Assembly: GCA_964589625.1 (NCBI GenBank)
Contig: CAZPSH010000029.1
Span: forward strand, 1-34,766
Length of the DNA stretch: 34,766 bases
Direction of reading: 5' to 3'
DNA from: JBFLVU01 sp964589625
Lineage (GTDB): Bacteria; Acidobacteriota; UBA4820; DSQY01
Positions 25,801-34,583 of this stretch are shown here, in pieces. A program made the translations under genes and the position numbers. The notes beneath the pieces were generated by a model, which ran no database searches, was not told the DNA's origin, and was given only the letters and a program-made list of their open reading frames with translations. Position 1 is the stretch's first letter; the number at the start of each line of letters is the position of its first letter.

Positions 25801-26870
25801 CCTTTCGTCCCGGGAGGTACATGCCCGGGGAGCCGGAGACGCTGCTCCGGCTCTGGCTGAAGTTGCTCCCGGTTCGGAGCCCTGCCTCCCACCGCTCGCC
25901 TCCCGTACTCCCCAAGGTCTTCGAGGGAATCCTCCTGACGCGATCCCCGGCCATGGCCCCCGCCTTGGACCTGCTGGCCCGGGCGGCGGCTTTCACGTTT
26001 CCTGTCCTCCTCACCGGCGAACCGGGCACGGGAAAAGAGATCTTCGCTCAGGCCCTTCACGCCGCCTCGCCCCGTGGGAGAAAGGCGTGGGTTCCCGCCA
26101 ACTGCGCGAACCTGAGCCCCACCTTGGCGGCGAGCCTTCTCTTCGGGCACCGGAAGGGCGCCTTCACGGGAGCGGACCGGGACCAGGGCGGCCTGGTGGA
26201 GGCGGCGCGGGACAGCACGCTCTTTCTGGACGAGGTGGGTGAGCTTCCGGCGGAGGTCCAGGCGGCCCTCCTGCGCTTCCTGCAGGACGGGTCCTTCCTT
26301 CCGGTGGGGGAGGTGCGCCCTCGCCACAGCACCGCCCGCGTCGTGGCCGCCACCAATCGGGACTTGGAGGAAGCCGTAAGCCGGGGCGCCTTCCGGGCGG
26401 ATCTCCTCCACCGTCTCAACGTCATCCGCGTGGAGATCCCCCCATTGAGGCGCCGGATGGAGGATGTGGCCCTCCTTTTCGAGCACTTCCTGACCCGCGC
26501 GGCGGACGCGGAACACGTCCCGTGCCCTCCGGTGGATCCGGAGGTCCTGTCCCGCCTGGAGGCGTACCGCTGGCCCGGGAACGTCCGAGAACTCCAAAAC
26601 ACGGCCCGGGCGCTCCTCGTCGCCTCGCGGGGCGAGGAGAGGATCCAGGCGCGCCACCTTCCCGCCCGCATCGCAGAGGGCGGCGCGCCTGTCCCCGGAG
26701 AGGGCCTCACCCTCGCCCACGCCCTGCGACGGGCCGAAGCGGCGGCCATTCGGGCCGCCCTCGACGCTTGCGGGGGAAGTCCGTCGGAGGCGGCGAGAAG
26801 GCTGGGCATCTCCCGCCAGGGCCTCTACGAAAAGATGCGCAGGCTCGGTTTGCGCGGGCAACCCCGGTAG
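22833..26870 (+). CDS. large TPR-containing sigma-54-dependent transcriptional activator
   Basis: About 1345 residues from the GTG at 22833 (GGGGGAG upstream, short spacing; a GTG at 22845 is an alternative). Residues about 35-380 look like a decayed protein-kinase-type sensor region (LNLSGEVPVLRF, LAFLEAQGW), without HRD or DFG motifs. Residues about 390-860 are TPR-like helical repeats. A short GAF-like segment (about 910-1020) precedes the AAA+ domain: Walker A GEPGTGKE at 1062-1069, GAFTGA at 1109-1114, Walker B FLDE with D1133 and E1134, and RWPGNVRELQN. The Fis-type helix-turn-helix fills the last 32 residues (EAARRLGISRQGLYEKMRR). The intact GAFTGA means it should remodel sigma-54 polymerase. 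No phosphoreceiver is present; the TPRs probably sense a protein or peptide signal. Confidence 0.9.
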   Translation: MTSSVPRCKSRTEGGGEPPERLLHPALDRAEAVQGPPRSVLNLSGEVPVLRFSIGLFSALAFLEAQGWPWTPGPEGWVLGEDGLPRWMAEPRRESTDPPAGVHAALVHRLLSGRPPGASGRGAGLPRRLRLSGRWREWLARSRPEEGLVASCRDLLLDLMDMAGSLGSQALPPGRWGLGVIWRPAADLRLPGFRVYRSGGAVDRAGALEAALDPAGEGRALTPVLLEGVAPYAFAGLEPLLVSRMGSPEGAREWMREALRGGPKGLSESLARVLTEEPGGGWILAGDVLDPPSQGALESAARSAGRAVVLLHPTEGRPVGNTEGLRLLWLTPTGEEWYLQHASSCLGPSADDLLQVLAQAGFPAPRCGEPLVPPLDRLPEHPALPRWGRSSSPDVPTTGGQAETDLLRAGALPALLGRARRLELRGEPDAALFWQGMVLLAAGQPSPALDRWEGMKKSERGRFGVPFWRARALERLQDFQGLARAVEAAKRDPDLPQELRPALANLEGQVLWLRGDTEDATALLLRLAKEARDPDLRASTLGVLATVRLFASDAEGALDSLHRAEEAAGESPPPAIRFLLNHRWGLLKQKLGDVEAARAHFERALEAAASVGFRAHEVSALCDLGNALRRLQRPTEAAAAYERAANGGRALGLTVLTAYARFNGAICRLEEGHPLEALTIFQGALLEDLAARNAVAASLDAFWCTLALQHLGRYPEALEAADKALSQLDKVSEPEVLHDLLVVLSDLLLLTGQEGRLRHVLDRLRATPWPDLEADDRIMEAAVGAAAAKRGIGVFSAGDRKKALELLKTATPCGRAFWHLLSAGAGGDARGALETAWEEARASGSHHLSCRALLALARAGDLPRLEAEVRENLRTYLTANRVRGPERDLLSILEAPPDPRPAPEESPLSELALLASAESGEEGALDRLAAYLGLPVCLCSPGEPPRFAGDADPDSRRVLLAARGRTGPVQEDGTSLVGAQDPSGRWVGCAFRPGRYMPGEPETLLRLWLKLLPVRSPASHRSPPVLPKVFEGILLTRSPAMAPALDLLARAAAFTFPVLLTGEPGTGKEIFAQALHAASPRGRKAWVPANCANLSPTLAASLLFGHRKGAFTGADRDQGGLVEAARDSTLFLDEVGELPAEVQAALLRFLQDGSFLPVGEVRPRHSTARVVAATNRDLEEAVSRGAFRADLLHRLNVIRVEIPPLRRRMEDVALLFEHFLTRAADAEHVPCPPVDPEVLSRLEAYRWPGNVRELQNTARALLVASRGEERIQARHLPARIAEGGAPVPGEGLTLAHALRRAEAAAIRAALDACGGSPSEAARRLGISRQGLYEKMRRLGLRGQPR

Positions 26871-27217
26871 TCTCCATCCCTCGATGGAACAGGAGCGCGG
26901 CCCCCAAATCGCCTTGAACACGTCGTTTAAGCAAGACAACCCTTCACCTGAAGGGGGATGGGGGGCCATTGAACCGAGGGCGAAGGAGGGCGCCCGAGGG
27001 TGGGGGTCCCTCCGATTGACACGGTCGGCGGAGGGGGGGGCGAGCGGCCCTCCCGCTTCGGCAGGGAGTGTGTTGCTGTCCGCTTCGGCACAACCGTCGC
27101 ACGAGGCGCGACAGCATCCAAGGCGGAACCAGAGGGTAGGTGGAAGGCGCCGTCCACACCGGAAGCCCGCGTCGCCTCCCCGTGGCGCTTGGTATACTTC
27201 ATCCCCTGGAGGTGGGA
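26871..27217. other. 347-base intergenic region
   Basis: No gene is supported. Two small hairpins follow the regulator stop: CCATC-CCTC-GATGG (26874-26887) and CCCTTC-ACCT-GAAGGG (26940-26955); the second could be a terminator. TATACT near 27192 is a possible -10 for the aminotransferase gene, but its -35 is poor. Confidence 0.45.
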
Positions 27218-28105
27218 GTGGCGGCCGGATGGTGGGCGTGGGTCAGCGGTGAAGTCGGTCCGGTTCCGGCCGAGGAAGGCCGGCTTTCGGCCCTCGACCA
27301 CGGCTATCTTTATGGAGCCGGCCTGTACGAGACTCTGAGGACCTACCACGCCAGACCTTTTGCGCTCCGGCCCCACCTCGAGCGGCTGGATCGCGGAGCC
27401 CGGCGAATGGGTTTCCCCACCCTTCCCCTCGAGGCCCTGGCCAGGGTCCTGGAGAACCTTGCGTCCCTTCGGTCCCCCGAGGAATCCTACCTTCGGGTGA
27501 CGGCCAGCCCCGGAGCCCGCGTGCCGGGGGGATACGCCGCGCCGGGGGGGCCGCCTCTCTGGACGGCCCTGGCCGGCCCCCTCCCTCCCCACGTGGCCGC
27601 GTACTACGAGCGGGGGGTCCGCGGCGTACTCTCCCGAAGGCCCCGGTGGAACCCGGGAGGCTTCATTCCGGCCGTGAAGTTCGCCGGCAACCCGGAGCTC
27701 CACCTCGCTCGGCGCGAGGCGGAGGCCGAAGGCGCCTTCGAGGCCCTCCTCCTAAATCCCTCGGGATTCCTGGCCGAGGGGTCGAGCAGCAACGTCTTTC
27801 TGGTCGCGGGGAAGGTCCTGGTCACGCCCGACCTCCAGTCGGGCATTCTGGACGGCGTCACGCGTTCCATCTTGTTGGACCTCGCGCCGAAGGCGGGCAT
27901 CCCGTGCGAGGAGCGCCCGGTCCGGGTTGAGGAACTCTTCGAAGCCCGTGAGGCCTTTCTGGCCTCCACGCTCAAAGAGGTGGTTCCACTGGTGGAGGTC
28001 GACGGACGGCCCATCGGAGCCGGAGTTCCCGGCCTCCTCACTGACCGCCTCCTGGGACTCCTGCAGGAGTATGCCCTGGAGGCCACTTCCGGAGACGCCG
28101 TATGA
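27218..28105 (+). CDS. class IV PLP-dependent aminotransferase (branched-chain/D-amino-acid aminotransferase or ADC lyase type)
   Basis: 295 residues from the GTG at 27218 (GGAGG 5 bases before; 27212 is also possible). Fold-type IV marks: DHGYLYGAGLYETLR near residues 28-42, catalytic K154 in PAVKFAGN, the PLP-binding text FLAEGSSSNVF near 185, and GILDGVTRS near 210. The enzyme moves an amino group through PLP. Whether it is IlvE, Dat or PabC cannot be fixed from motifs: the Lys is followed by FAGNPEL rather than the TTNYL/SLNRL forms. The stop overlaps the dsbD start (ATGA), so the two are translationally coupled. Confidence 0.85.
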   Translation: MAAGWWAWVSGEVGPVPAEEGRLSALDHGYLYGAGLYETLRTYHARPFALRPHLERLDRGARRMGFPTLPLEALARVLENLASLRSPEESYLRVTASPGARVPGGYAAPGGPPLWTALAGPLPPHVAAYYERGVRGVLSRRPRWNPGGFIPAVKFAGNPELHLARREAEAEGAFEALLLNPSGFLAEGSSSNVFLVAGKVLVTPDLQSGILDGVTRSILLDLAPKAGIPCEERPVRVEELFEAREAFLASTLKEVVPLVEVDGRPIGAGVPGLLTDRLLGLLQEYALEATSGDAV

Positions 28106-29946
28106 TCCGTTGGAATGCACGCTTCCTGGTCCTGGCGCTCGCGGCGGCCCTTCCCGCCTTGGCGGCCGCCGGTCCCGAAGGGGGGGAGCCCACCCCTCCC
28201 GATCTCAGGATTTCCACGTCCCTCTCCCCCACGCCGGTGGTCGCGCCGGGAGAGGCAACCCTGACGCTCACCGTGGAGATCCCCACGGGCTACCACCTCT
28301 TTGCGGGGAAGGACCTCCGGGTGGAAGCGGAGGGCCCCTTGGCGCCTCTCCTCGGCACCCCCGCCTATCCCGCGGGCGAAGTGGAAGAGGGAATCGCGGT
28401 CCTGCGGGGCCGTACGGCCATCCGGATCCCGCTGACCGTTCCGGCCGGCGCGGCTGGACCCATCCGGGGGACCCTTCTCCTCAAGTGGCAGGCCTGCCAG
28501 GATTATGGGGAGAAGATCTGCTTCCTCCCCACCCGAAGCACCGTATCCATCGAGGCTCCTTTGGCGGCCGCACCTCCGTCTTCGACGGGGAGCGTCCAAG
28601 GGGCCTTGCCGCCCGCGCCGCCCGTCGTGGAGCCTGCCGTGGAGCCGGCCCCACCTCGGGAGGCCGTCCCGCCTCGGGAGGCGCCACAGGGAAGGTCATT
28701 CCAGGACCGCTTCGGACAAGCCGCACGGGAAAACGTCCCCCTCGCCCTTCTCCTGGCCTTCCTCTTCGGCATCCTCTCCAGCCTCACGCCCTGCGTGTAT
28801 CCGGTGATCCCCATTACGGTCGCGTACATCGGATCGCGGTCCGAAGGCAAGGGCAGGACCCACGGATTTCTCCTGTCTCTCGCCTTCGTGCTGGGGCTCG
28901 CCCTCGTCTATGCTGCCCTGGGCGCGGTCTCCGCCAAGGCGGGCCAGACCTTCGGGTCCCTCGCCCAGACCCCGTGGGTGGGGATCCCCGTGGCGCTCCT
29001 CTTCTTCGCCCTGGCCCTCTCCATGTTCAACCTCTTCGAGTTCAAGACCCCCGCCGGCCTCACCAACCGGATCGAACGGACCAAGCTGGAGTCCCGGGGC
29101 GGAGGGTTCGTGGGGGCCTTTCTGATCGGCGCCCTGTCCGGGCTCGTCGCCAGCCCCTGCATCGGCCCCCTCATCCTGGCCATCCTCGTGGTCGTGGCCT
29201 CCACCGGATCTTCCCTCTTGGGGTTCCTCTACCTCTTCACCTTCGCCCTGGGTCTGGGGGTGCTGTTCCTGGTCATCGGAACCTTTTCGGGGGTCCTGGC
29301 GGCCCTCCCCAAATCGGGGGGGTGGATGGACGGGGTTCGGGTTCTTTTCGGAGCGCTCATCCTCGCCGCGGCCTTCTATTTCGCCGGCCTGTACCTCCCC
29401 CGCCCGGCCTTCTGGATGGCTTCGGGGCTCGGGCTGGGCTTCGTGGCCGGGTTCCTACTCTTCGGAGCGAGCCGCCACTTTTTTTCGGTTCCAGCGCGGG
29501 TCGAGGGATTGGTCCTGTGCGCCGCCGCCCTTCTCCTCGTCCTTCCCCTCCTGCCTCCCGCCCCGTCCTCCTCCAGGGGAACACACGGCTGGCACGGCGA
29601 ACTGGAGGCCGGCCTGCGCGACGGCGGTGCCCGTAACGTGCCCGTGCTCCTGGATTTCCGCGCCGACTGGTGCGTAGCCTGTGTGGAACTCGAGAAGAAG
29701 ACCTGGTCCGATCCGGACGTGGAACGGCTCCTGAGGCGGATGGCCCCCGTCCGGCTCGACGTTACGCGGAATTCGCCCGCCGACCAGGAGATTCAATCGC
29801 GTTATTCGGTCCGGGGACTCCCCACCGTGATCCTCTTGGACCCTCAAGGGAAGGAGCTTGCCCGGTTCGTGGGATTCAAGAGCCCCGCCGATCTGATCGC
29901 CTGGGCGCGCCCCCACGTGAAGCCGTCCCCCCAGCAGGGGACCTGA
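28102..29946 (+). CDS. dsbD: thiol:disulfide interchange protein DsbD
   Basis: 614 residues with a signal peptide (LVLALAAALPALAAAG). All three DsbD parts are present. The N-terminal periplasmic domain has C132 and C140 (CQDYGEKIC). The membrane domain begins near residue 212 with the redox pair in LTPCVYPVIPIT and ASPCIGPLIL and about eight helices. The C-terminal thioredoxin-like domain has WCVAC (DFRADWCVACVELEKK). It carries electrons from cytoplasmic thioredoxin to periplasmic thiols, for example for cytochrome c maturation or disulfide isomerisation. The start overlaps the aminotransferase stop. Confidence 0.93.
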   Translation: MIRWNARFLVLALAAALPALAAAGPEGGEPTPPDLRISTSLSPTPVVAPGEATLTLTVEIPTGYHLFAGKDLRVEAEGPLAPLLGTPAYPAGEVEEGIAVLRGRTAIRIPLTVPAGAAGPIRGTLLLKWQACQDYGEKICFLPTRSTVSIEAPLAAAPPSSTGSVQGALPPAPPVVEPAVEPAPPREAVPPREAPQGRSFQDRFGQAARENVPLALLLAFLFGILSSLTPCVYPVIPITVAYIGSRSEGKGRTHGFLLSLAFVLGLALVYAALGAVSAKAGQTFGSLAQTPWVGIPVALLFFALALSMFNLFEFKTPAGLTNRIERTKLESRGGGFVGAFLIGALSGLVASPCIGPLILAILVVVASTGSSLLGFLYLFTFALGLGVLFLVIGTFSGVLAALPKSGGWMDGVRVLFGALILAAAFYFAGLYLPRPAFWMASGLGLGFVAGFLLFGASRHFFSVPARVEGLVLCAAALLLVLPLLPPAPSSSRGTHGWHGELEAGLRDGGARNVPVLLDFRADWCVACVELEKKTWSDPDVERLLRRMAPVRLDVTRNSPADQEIQSRYSVRGLPTVILLDPQGKELARFVGFKSPADLIAWARPHVKPSPQQGT

Positions 29947-29986
29947 TCATCCCGGGCGAGGCGGCCCAGGAGAAGGAGGTGGCGTC

Positions 29987-30526
29987 GTGACCGCGCTCAC
30001 ATTTCCCGTTTGGCTGTCCGGTCTGGCCCTTGGGGCACTGGCCCTCGTGGCGCTGGACCGAGGACCGGAGTTTTCCATCTCGGCTCCCGGCTTCGGCACG
30101 GGCCAGCCCATTCCCCGGGCCCACACCTGCGACGGACCAGACCGCTCCCCCGCGCTGACCTGGACCCGCGTTCCCCCCGGAACCCGCGCCTTCGCGCTCC
30201 TATGCGACGACCCCGACGCGCCCATGGGCACCTGGGACCATTGGGTGATCTACAACATTCCGGGAAGCGCCAAAGGATTGGCCGAGGGGCTGGAGGCGTC
30301 CGAGCGCCTTCCCGACGGGACTCTGCAGGGAGTGAACTCCTGGGGGCGCACCGGCTACGGCGGACCGTGCCCGCCCCCGGGCAAGGCTCACCGCTACTTC
30401 TTCAGGCTCTACGCGCTGGATGCGCCCCTCCCCTTGGGGGCCGGGGCCACGAAGGCCCAGGTGCTCGCCGCCGTGGAGGGCCGCACCCTCGCCGCCGCCG
30501 AAACGATGGGCACCTACGAACGGTGA
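29987..30526 (+). CDS. YbhB/YbcL family (PEBP, Raf-kinase-inhibitor-like) protein
   Basis: 179 residues from the GTG at 29987 with GGAGG 7 bases before, 40 bases after dsbD. An N-terminal hydrophobic segment (WLSGLALGALALVAL) suggests a signal peptide or anchor. The PEBP ligand-site motifs are present: SPALTWTRVPPGTRAFAL, DDPDAP, DHWVIYNIP, NSWGRTGYGGPCPPPGKAHRY (shortened: GYGGPCPP, HRYFF). Bacterial members bind small anions or phosphorylated ligands; the exact job is unknown. Confidence 0.88.
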   Translation: MTALTFPVWLSGLALGALALVALDRGPEFSISAPGFGTGQPIPRAHTCDGPDRSPALTWTRVPPGTRAFALLCDDPDAPMGTWDHWVIYNIPGSAKGLAEGLEASERLPDGTLQGVNSWGRTGYGGPCPPPGKAHRYFFRLYALDAPLPLGAGATKAQVLAAVEGRTLAAAETMGTYER

Positions 30527-30530
30527 GTCC

Positions 30531-30551
30531 CGCGGACCTCAGAGATCCGCG
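30531..30551. terminator. possible bidirectional hairpin between convergent genes
   Basis: CGCGGA, 9-base loop, TCCGCG: a 6-base stem spanning the 12 bases between the YbhB-like stop and the end of the opposing gene. It is small, so terminator function is uncertain. Confidence 0.3.
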
Positions 30552-32371
30552 CGCCAATCGGCGGCGGGGGAAGACTCCTCCAGGCCGTGGGCCTGGCGGT
30601 ACTCGCGCTCCAGCTCTTCCACCCGGAAGCGGTCGAGGCCCGAGGACTTCAGGAATTCCTCGCGGAGCCCATCTTCGCCCGACTCGAGGATCCGCGGCAG
30701 AACGTTGTTGAGGTAGTCGCTCTCCCGTTTGACGTCCTCCAGGGCCGAGGCGAAAGCTCCCTCGGGCACGGCGCCCCGCCATCCCTCCCGCTTCTTCAGC
30801 TCACCCTCCACCTCCCGCTGGAGAAGACGGACGTGGACGGGGTTCGCGAGGTCGAAGTAGAACTGCTTCAGGCGGGACCGGATGCTCAGGTACAGGTGGT
30901 GCTCGGCGGCCTCGCGGAGGGACAGGGCCTCGAGCTCGGAGGCGATCTCCCCCAGGCTCTTCTCTCCCCGCTCCACGGACGCCAGCCCGTCGCTCAGCAC
31001 GGCCACCTTCTGGCGCCCCAGCCGCAGGATGTACGGGTTCTCCAAGGCGGGTTCCACGACGAGGCGGTGGAAGAGGCCTGGCTCCACTCCCTCCAGGTGG
31101 CGGCGGTTGCCGAGGAGGGAGCGGACCTTGTTCTCCGTGACGGTGGCGTGCTCCATGAAGGCCAGCTCGGAGACCATGGCCTCGGCGTTGTCCAGCCGGT
31201 CGAAGTACGTCACTACCTGGGAGAAGACCTCCAGGGGCTCCATGTCCTCTCCCTGGGCCGCCCGCTCGTCCAATGCCCGGCCCGTATCCAGGAGGATCTG
31301 TTCGAATCCGTTGTCCCGCCGCCTCTGCGCCATCTGCTTGTAAGCGAGAAGCCGTGCGATCTCGGCGGGCCCCACGACCTCCGAGGCGGGGCGGCTCGAA
31401 AGAAAGAGCCCCTCGAAAATCTCCCGGGTCTTCCGAAGGTACTCGGCCTCCGCCGTGCGCACCATCGGGGCGGCCGGGATGAGCCCGTCCAGCGTATCGA
31501 AGAGACTCCGCGGCAGGCCGTGGCGCATGGCAAGGTTCCGCAGGGAGTTCAGCCGGGCCACGGCCGAGGGGTCGGAGTCCCCTTGCATGAGCCTCAGGAG
31601 CACGTCCTTGTACTCGTCCACCACCTGCCGGTTGGCGTCGTCCTTGTAGAGGATGTCCACGGCGATTCGTTCGCGCTGGTATTCGGCGATGCCCAGCTCC
31701 TCGGCGAGGGGCGCCAAAAAGCGCTCCTGGGCCTCGCCCCACTCCCTCGCCCGGCGATAGAGGCCGTGAACGAACTCGTAGAAGCGCTGGTGCGGCCGCT
31801 GAACGAGCCTCAGGAGCAACAGGGTGGCCTCCGGCTCGGCCAACTCGCGGAGAACTTCCCCGATGAGGCCGCTGTCGTCCCCTGCGCCAGGCTTCTCGCT
31901 CCGCTTGAGGACGCGCCCCAGGGTGCGGAGGAGGACCTCCTGGGTGCGCCGGATCGAGTAGGGCCAGGGGACCTTGATGAGGAAGAAGGAGTTTGAAAGG
32001 GCGTTGCCGTCCAGGAAGAGGGTCTCGTACGTCAGGAAGCCAGAGACCTGGGACGTGAAGGAGAGTCCGCCGTTTCCTGGGAACGCGCCGAAGAGGACGA
32101 GCCGGTTTCGCACCTCCTTGTGGCCCAGATCGTGCAAGGGCATGGGGGAGCCGAACATGTACTCGGAGACGGAGCCCCCCGTCCCGGAGAAGGCGATGCC
32201 CGCCTGGTCGAGCCGAAAATACTGGCCCGCCAGGAAAAAGGAGACCACTCTCTGACCGCCGGACTCTTGGATCTCATAGAAGGGCGCCGACAGGAGCTTT
32301 GCCCCGGCCAGCGTGGCGTAGTAATCGATGGCGTCGGTGATGGCCCCGTGGACCCTCACGTCCTTCAGCAC
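30539..32371 (-). CDS. TIGR04442-like uncharacterised protein
   Basis: 610 residues from a GTG at 32371 (GGGAGA upstream). It starts MLKDVRVHGAITDAIDYYA. The N-terminal 120 residues are strand-rich and Gly-rich; the remainder is strongly helical and charged (LRKTREIFEGLFLS, ERGEKSLGEIASELEAL, EREYRQAHGLEE). There is no signal peptide, membrane helix or known catalytic motif. Overall it resembles the protein family I recall as TIGR04442 in Geobacter-like bacteria; function unknown. It converges on the YbhB-like gene. Confidence 0.7.
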   Translation of the reverse strand: MLKDVRVHGAITDAIDYYATLAGAKLLSAPFYEIQESGGQRVVSFFLAGQYFRLDQAGIAFSGTGGSVSEYMFGSPMPLHDLGHKEVRNRLVLFGAFPGNGGLSFTSQVSGFLTYETLFLDGNALSNSFFLIKVPWPYSIRRTQEVLLRTLGRVLKRSEKPGAGDDSGLIGEVLRELAEPEATLLLLRLVQRPHQRFYEFVHGLYRRAREWGEAQERFLAPLAEELGIAEYQRERIAVDILYKDDANRQVVDEYKDVLLRLMQGDSDPSAVARLNSLRNLAMRHGLPRSLFDTLDGLIPAAPMVRTAEAEYLRKTREIFEGLFLSSRPASEVVGPAEIARLLAYKQMAQRRRDNGFEQILLDTGRALDERAAQGEDMEPLEVFSQVVTYFDRLDNAEAMVSELAFMEHATVTENKVRSLLGNRRHLEGVEPGLFHRLVVEPALENPYILRLGRQKVAVLSDGLASVERGEKSLGEIASELEALSLREAAEHHLYLSIRSRLKQFYFDLANPVHVRLLQREVEGELKKREGWRGAVPEGAFASALEDVKRESDYLNNVLPRILESGEDGLREEFLKSSGLDRFRVEELEREYRQAHGLEESSPAADWRADL

Positions 32372-32484
32372 GCGATTCTCTCCCGCGCGCCGATTCTACC
32401 AGAAGAGGCCGGCGCGGTCGGCGCGGTCCCCCCCCGCCGACCGGCTTGCGCGAAGGCGACCAGGGTGGGTGGCGGGCCGGATGG

Positions 32485-34518
32485 CTATTTCGCTCCGGCG
32501 GTCCCCGCCGCCGCTTCGAGGTCTGTCACGAGCCTCCGGACCTGCTCCCTCGTTCGGGGATCCAGGGGGCAGTCCAGCGCCTTCCGGAAGTAGGGAAGGG
32601 CCTCCGCGGGCCGCTTGGCCTGGAGGTGCCGGGCCCCCAGGGCAAGGAAGTTGGGCGCGTAGGCCGGATATCGGCGGGTCCCCTCCAGGTAGAGGCGCTT
32701 TCCGGCCTCGTCCATTTGGAGTTCCATGTAGATGTCCGCTGCTTCTTTGAGGGTCTTTTCGGGCTGTGCGCTCCTGGCCACGGCGGCCTGAAAATCCGCT
32801 TCGGCCTCGGGGCCGCGGCCTTGGGACAACCGAATCTGGCCCCGAAGCAGATGGGTGATGGAGTCCGCGATGCCCGTCGTCACCGCGCGATCGAGGAGGA
32901 AGAGCGCCCGGTCTGCCTGGTCCGTCTCCAAATAGAAAGCGGCCAGGGCGTCCAGCGCCGCTGTGTAGTCGGGCTGGAGCGAAAGGGCCTTCTCGTAACA
33001 CCGTGCCGCCTCTCCGCCCCGGCCCTGCGCCACCAGGGCGTGGCCTTTGGAGGTCCATGCCTGGTACACCTCGGGCGCGATCGCCAGGGCCCTCTCCAGG
33101 ACCGAGACAGCATCGGCGGGCTTCCCCGCCCGGCGCAGGGTCTCACCGTATTCGAACCAGACGGAGGGGTTTCCTGGGTCCTGTTCGGAGGCCTTCTTGA
33201 ATCGGGCCACGGCCGCGTCGAACCGGCCGTTGGCCCGCTCCAGCCTGCCCTGATCGATGTCCTGGAGAATGAAGGCCCGGTCGTGGGGATCGGGCAGAGA
33301 CGCCGGATCGAGGCGGCCACCCGGGGCCGGTGCGTACCCGAGCCCGAGCAGGGCGGGATCCACCCTTCCCTCGGAGGGCGAAGCCTCCGGAGGAGAGGGG
33401 AGCTTCTCCTTTAGCGCCAGGGCCTGGGCGGGAGGTTTTGCGGCCAGGTCCCGAAGCTCCCCGGGGTCGGCGGACAGATCGTAGAGGCGATCGACGCGTC
33501 CACGGATCCACTTGTACCGGCCGTCGGTGACGCCGAAAAGGGGACGCCACCGGAACTGGGAGAAGGGAGGCCAGGCTTCCATGGGGAACACTCTGGACGG
33601 ATTCGCGCCTGCGGTGCACAGCGTCTGCAGGTCCAGTCCCTCGTCCCTAAGGGTTGAGGGTGGCGCCCCGGCGAGGAGGACGAGGGTTCTTGCCACGTCG
33701 GCCAAGGAGGTGGGGGCGGAACACGTCTTCCCGGTAGAGACTCCTGGGCCCTTCAGCATGCAGACGACCCGCATGGTGCATTGGAAAAGGAACACGCCGT
33801 GGGTGGGTTCCCCGTGGTCGCCCAGGCCCTCCCCGTGGTCGGAGACCACCGCCACGACGGTGTTGGACGGGAGGGCCTTGAGCAACCGGCCCACCTCTAT
33901 ATCCACGTAGGCCACGGCCCCGTCGTAGGGGACCTTCGCGAATCGGCGGGCGAAGGCGGGAGGCGACGCGTAGGGGAAGTGGGTGTCGAAATAGTGAACA
34001 AAGAGGAAAAAGGGCGATTTGCGAGGGGTCCGGATCTGGGATAGGGCCCGGTCCGTGACCTCCTGGGCCGTCCGCGATACGGCGGATCCAAGGGCGTCGT
34101 CGTAATGCGAGAAGCCCCGGTCCAACCCGTACTGGCGGCTCAGGACGGGGGCCGCCACGACGGCGCTCGTCCGGTACCCGCGTGCGGCGAGGACCTCCGC
34201 CAGGGTGGGGAGCCCGCTGCGCAGGCGCCCGAATCCGTTGTCCCTCAGCCCGGTCTGCTCCGGGAAAGCTCCCGTGAGGAGGGTGGCGTGGGAGGGAAGG
34301 GTGAGGGGCGCCGGGGCAAAACACGCCGTGAAGGCCGTGCCCTGGGCGGCCAGGGCGTTGAGGTTCGGGGCCAGGTCCGGAGAGGCGCCCCAGGGGGCGA
34401 GCCGATCCGGGCGAAAGGTGTCCAGGCTGATGAGGACCAAGTTGGGACTCTCCGCCATTGCCCCCCAGGAGGCGAGGAGCGCGAGGGAAGCCGCGGTCAG
34501 AAAGGGGCGGAACTTCAC
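32485..34518 (-). CDS. sulfatase-fold (alkaline phosphatase superfamily) enzyme with C-terminal TPRs, Thr at nucleophile position
   Basis: 677 residues from the GTG at 34518 (AAGGAGG 7 bases upstream), with a signal peptide (residues 1-22). The N-terminal ~340 residues are sulfatase-like: LVLISLDTFRPDRL with the metal Asp D33, LTLPSHATLLTG at 72-83, VVSDHGEGLGDHGEPTHG, and a C-terminal DGRYKWIRG strand. At the site where sulfatases have Cys or Ser (for formylglycine), T73 stands in LTLPSH. Thr nucleophiles mark phosphatase, phosphodiesterase and phosphoglycerol-transferase members, so sulfatase activity is doubtful. Residues about 420-660 are TPRs (RLERANGRFDAAVARFKKA and others). The likely site is the periplasm or outer surface. 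Confidence 0.85.
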   Translation of the reverse strand: MKFRPFLTAASLALLASWGAMAESPNLVLISLDTFRPDRLAPWGASPDLAPNLNALAAQGTAFTACFAPAPLTLPSHATLLTGAFPEQTGLRDNGFGRLRSGLPTLAEVLAARGYRTSAVVAAPVLSRQYGLDRGFSHYDDALGSAVSRTAQEVTDRALSQIRTPRKSPFFLFVHYFDTHFPYASPPAFARRFAKVPYDGAVAYVDIEVGRLLKALPSNTVVAVVSDHGEGLGDHGEPTHGVFLFQCTMRVVCMLKGPGVSTGKTCSAPTSLADVARTLVLLAGAPPSTLRDEGLDLQTLCTAGANPSRVFPMEAWPPFSQFRWRPLFGVTDGRYKWIRGRVDRLYDLSADPGELRDLAAKPPAQALALKEKLPSPPEASPSEGRVDPALLGLGYAPAPGGRLDPASLPDPHDRAFILQDIDQGRLERANGRFDAAVARFKKASEQDPGNPSVWFEYGETLRRAGKPADAVSVLERALAIAPEVYQAWTSKGHALVAQGRGGEAARCYEKALSLQPDYTAALDALAAFYLETDQADRALFLLDRAVTTGIADSITHLLRGQIRLSQGRGPEAEADFQAAVARSAQPEKTLKEAADIYMELQMDEAGKRLYLEGTRRYPAYAPNFLALGARHLQAKRPAEALPYFRKALDCPLDPRTREQVRRLVTDLEAAAGTAGAK

Positions 34519-34583
34519 GAGGGAACCTCCTTAAAAGCCCACAGGTTAGCACAGCCCCCCGCCCTTTCCCGCATGCCGAGCGG

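Noticed and set aside
25065..26969. 634-codon open frame antisense to the sigma-54 regulator
   Set aside because: The sense strand has Walker A, GAFTGA and the Fis HTH; the antisense text has no recognisable domain.
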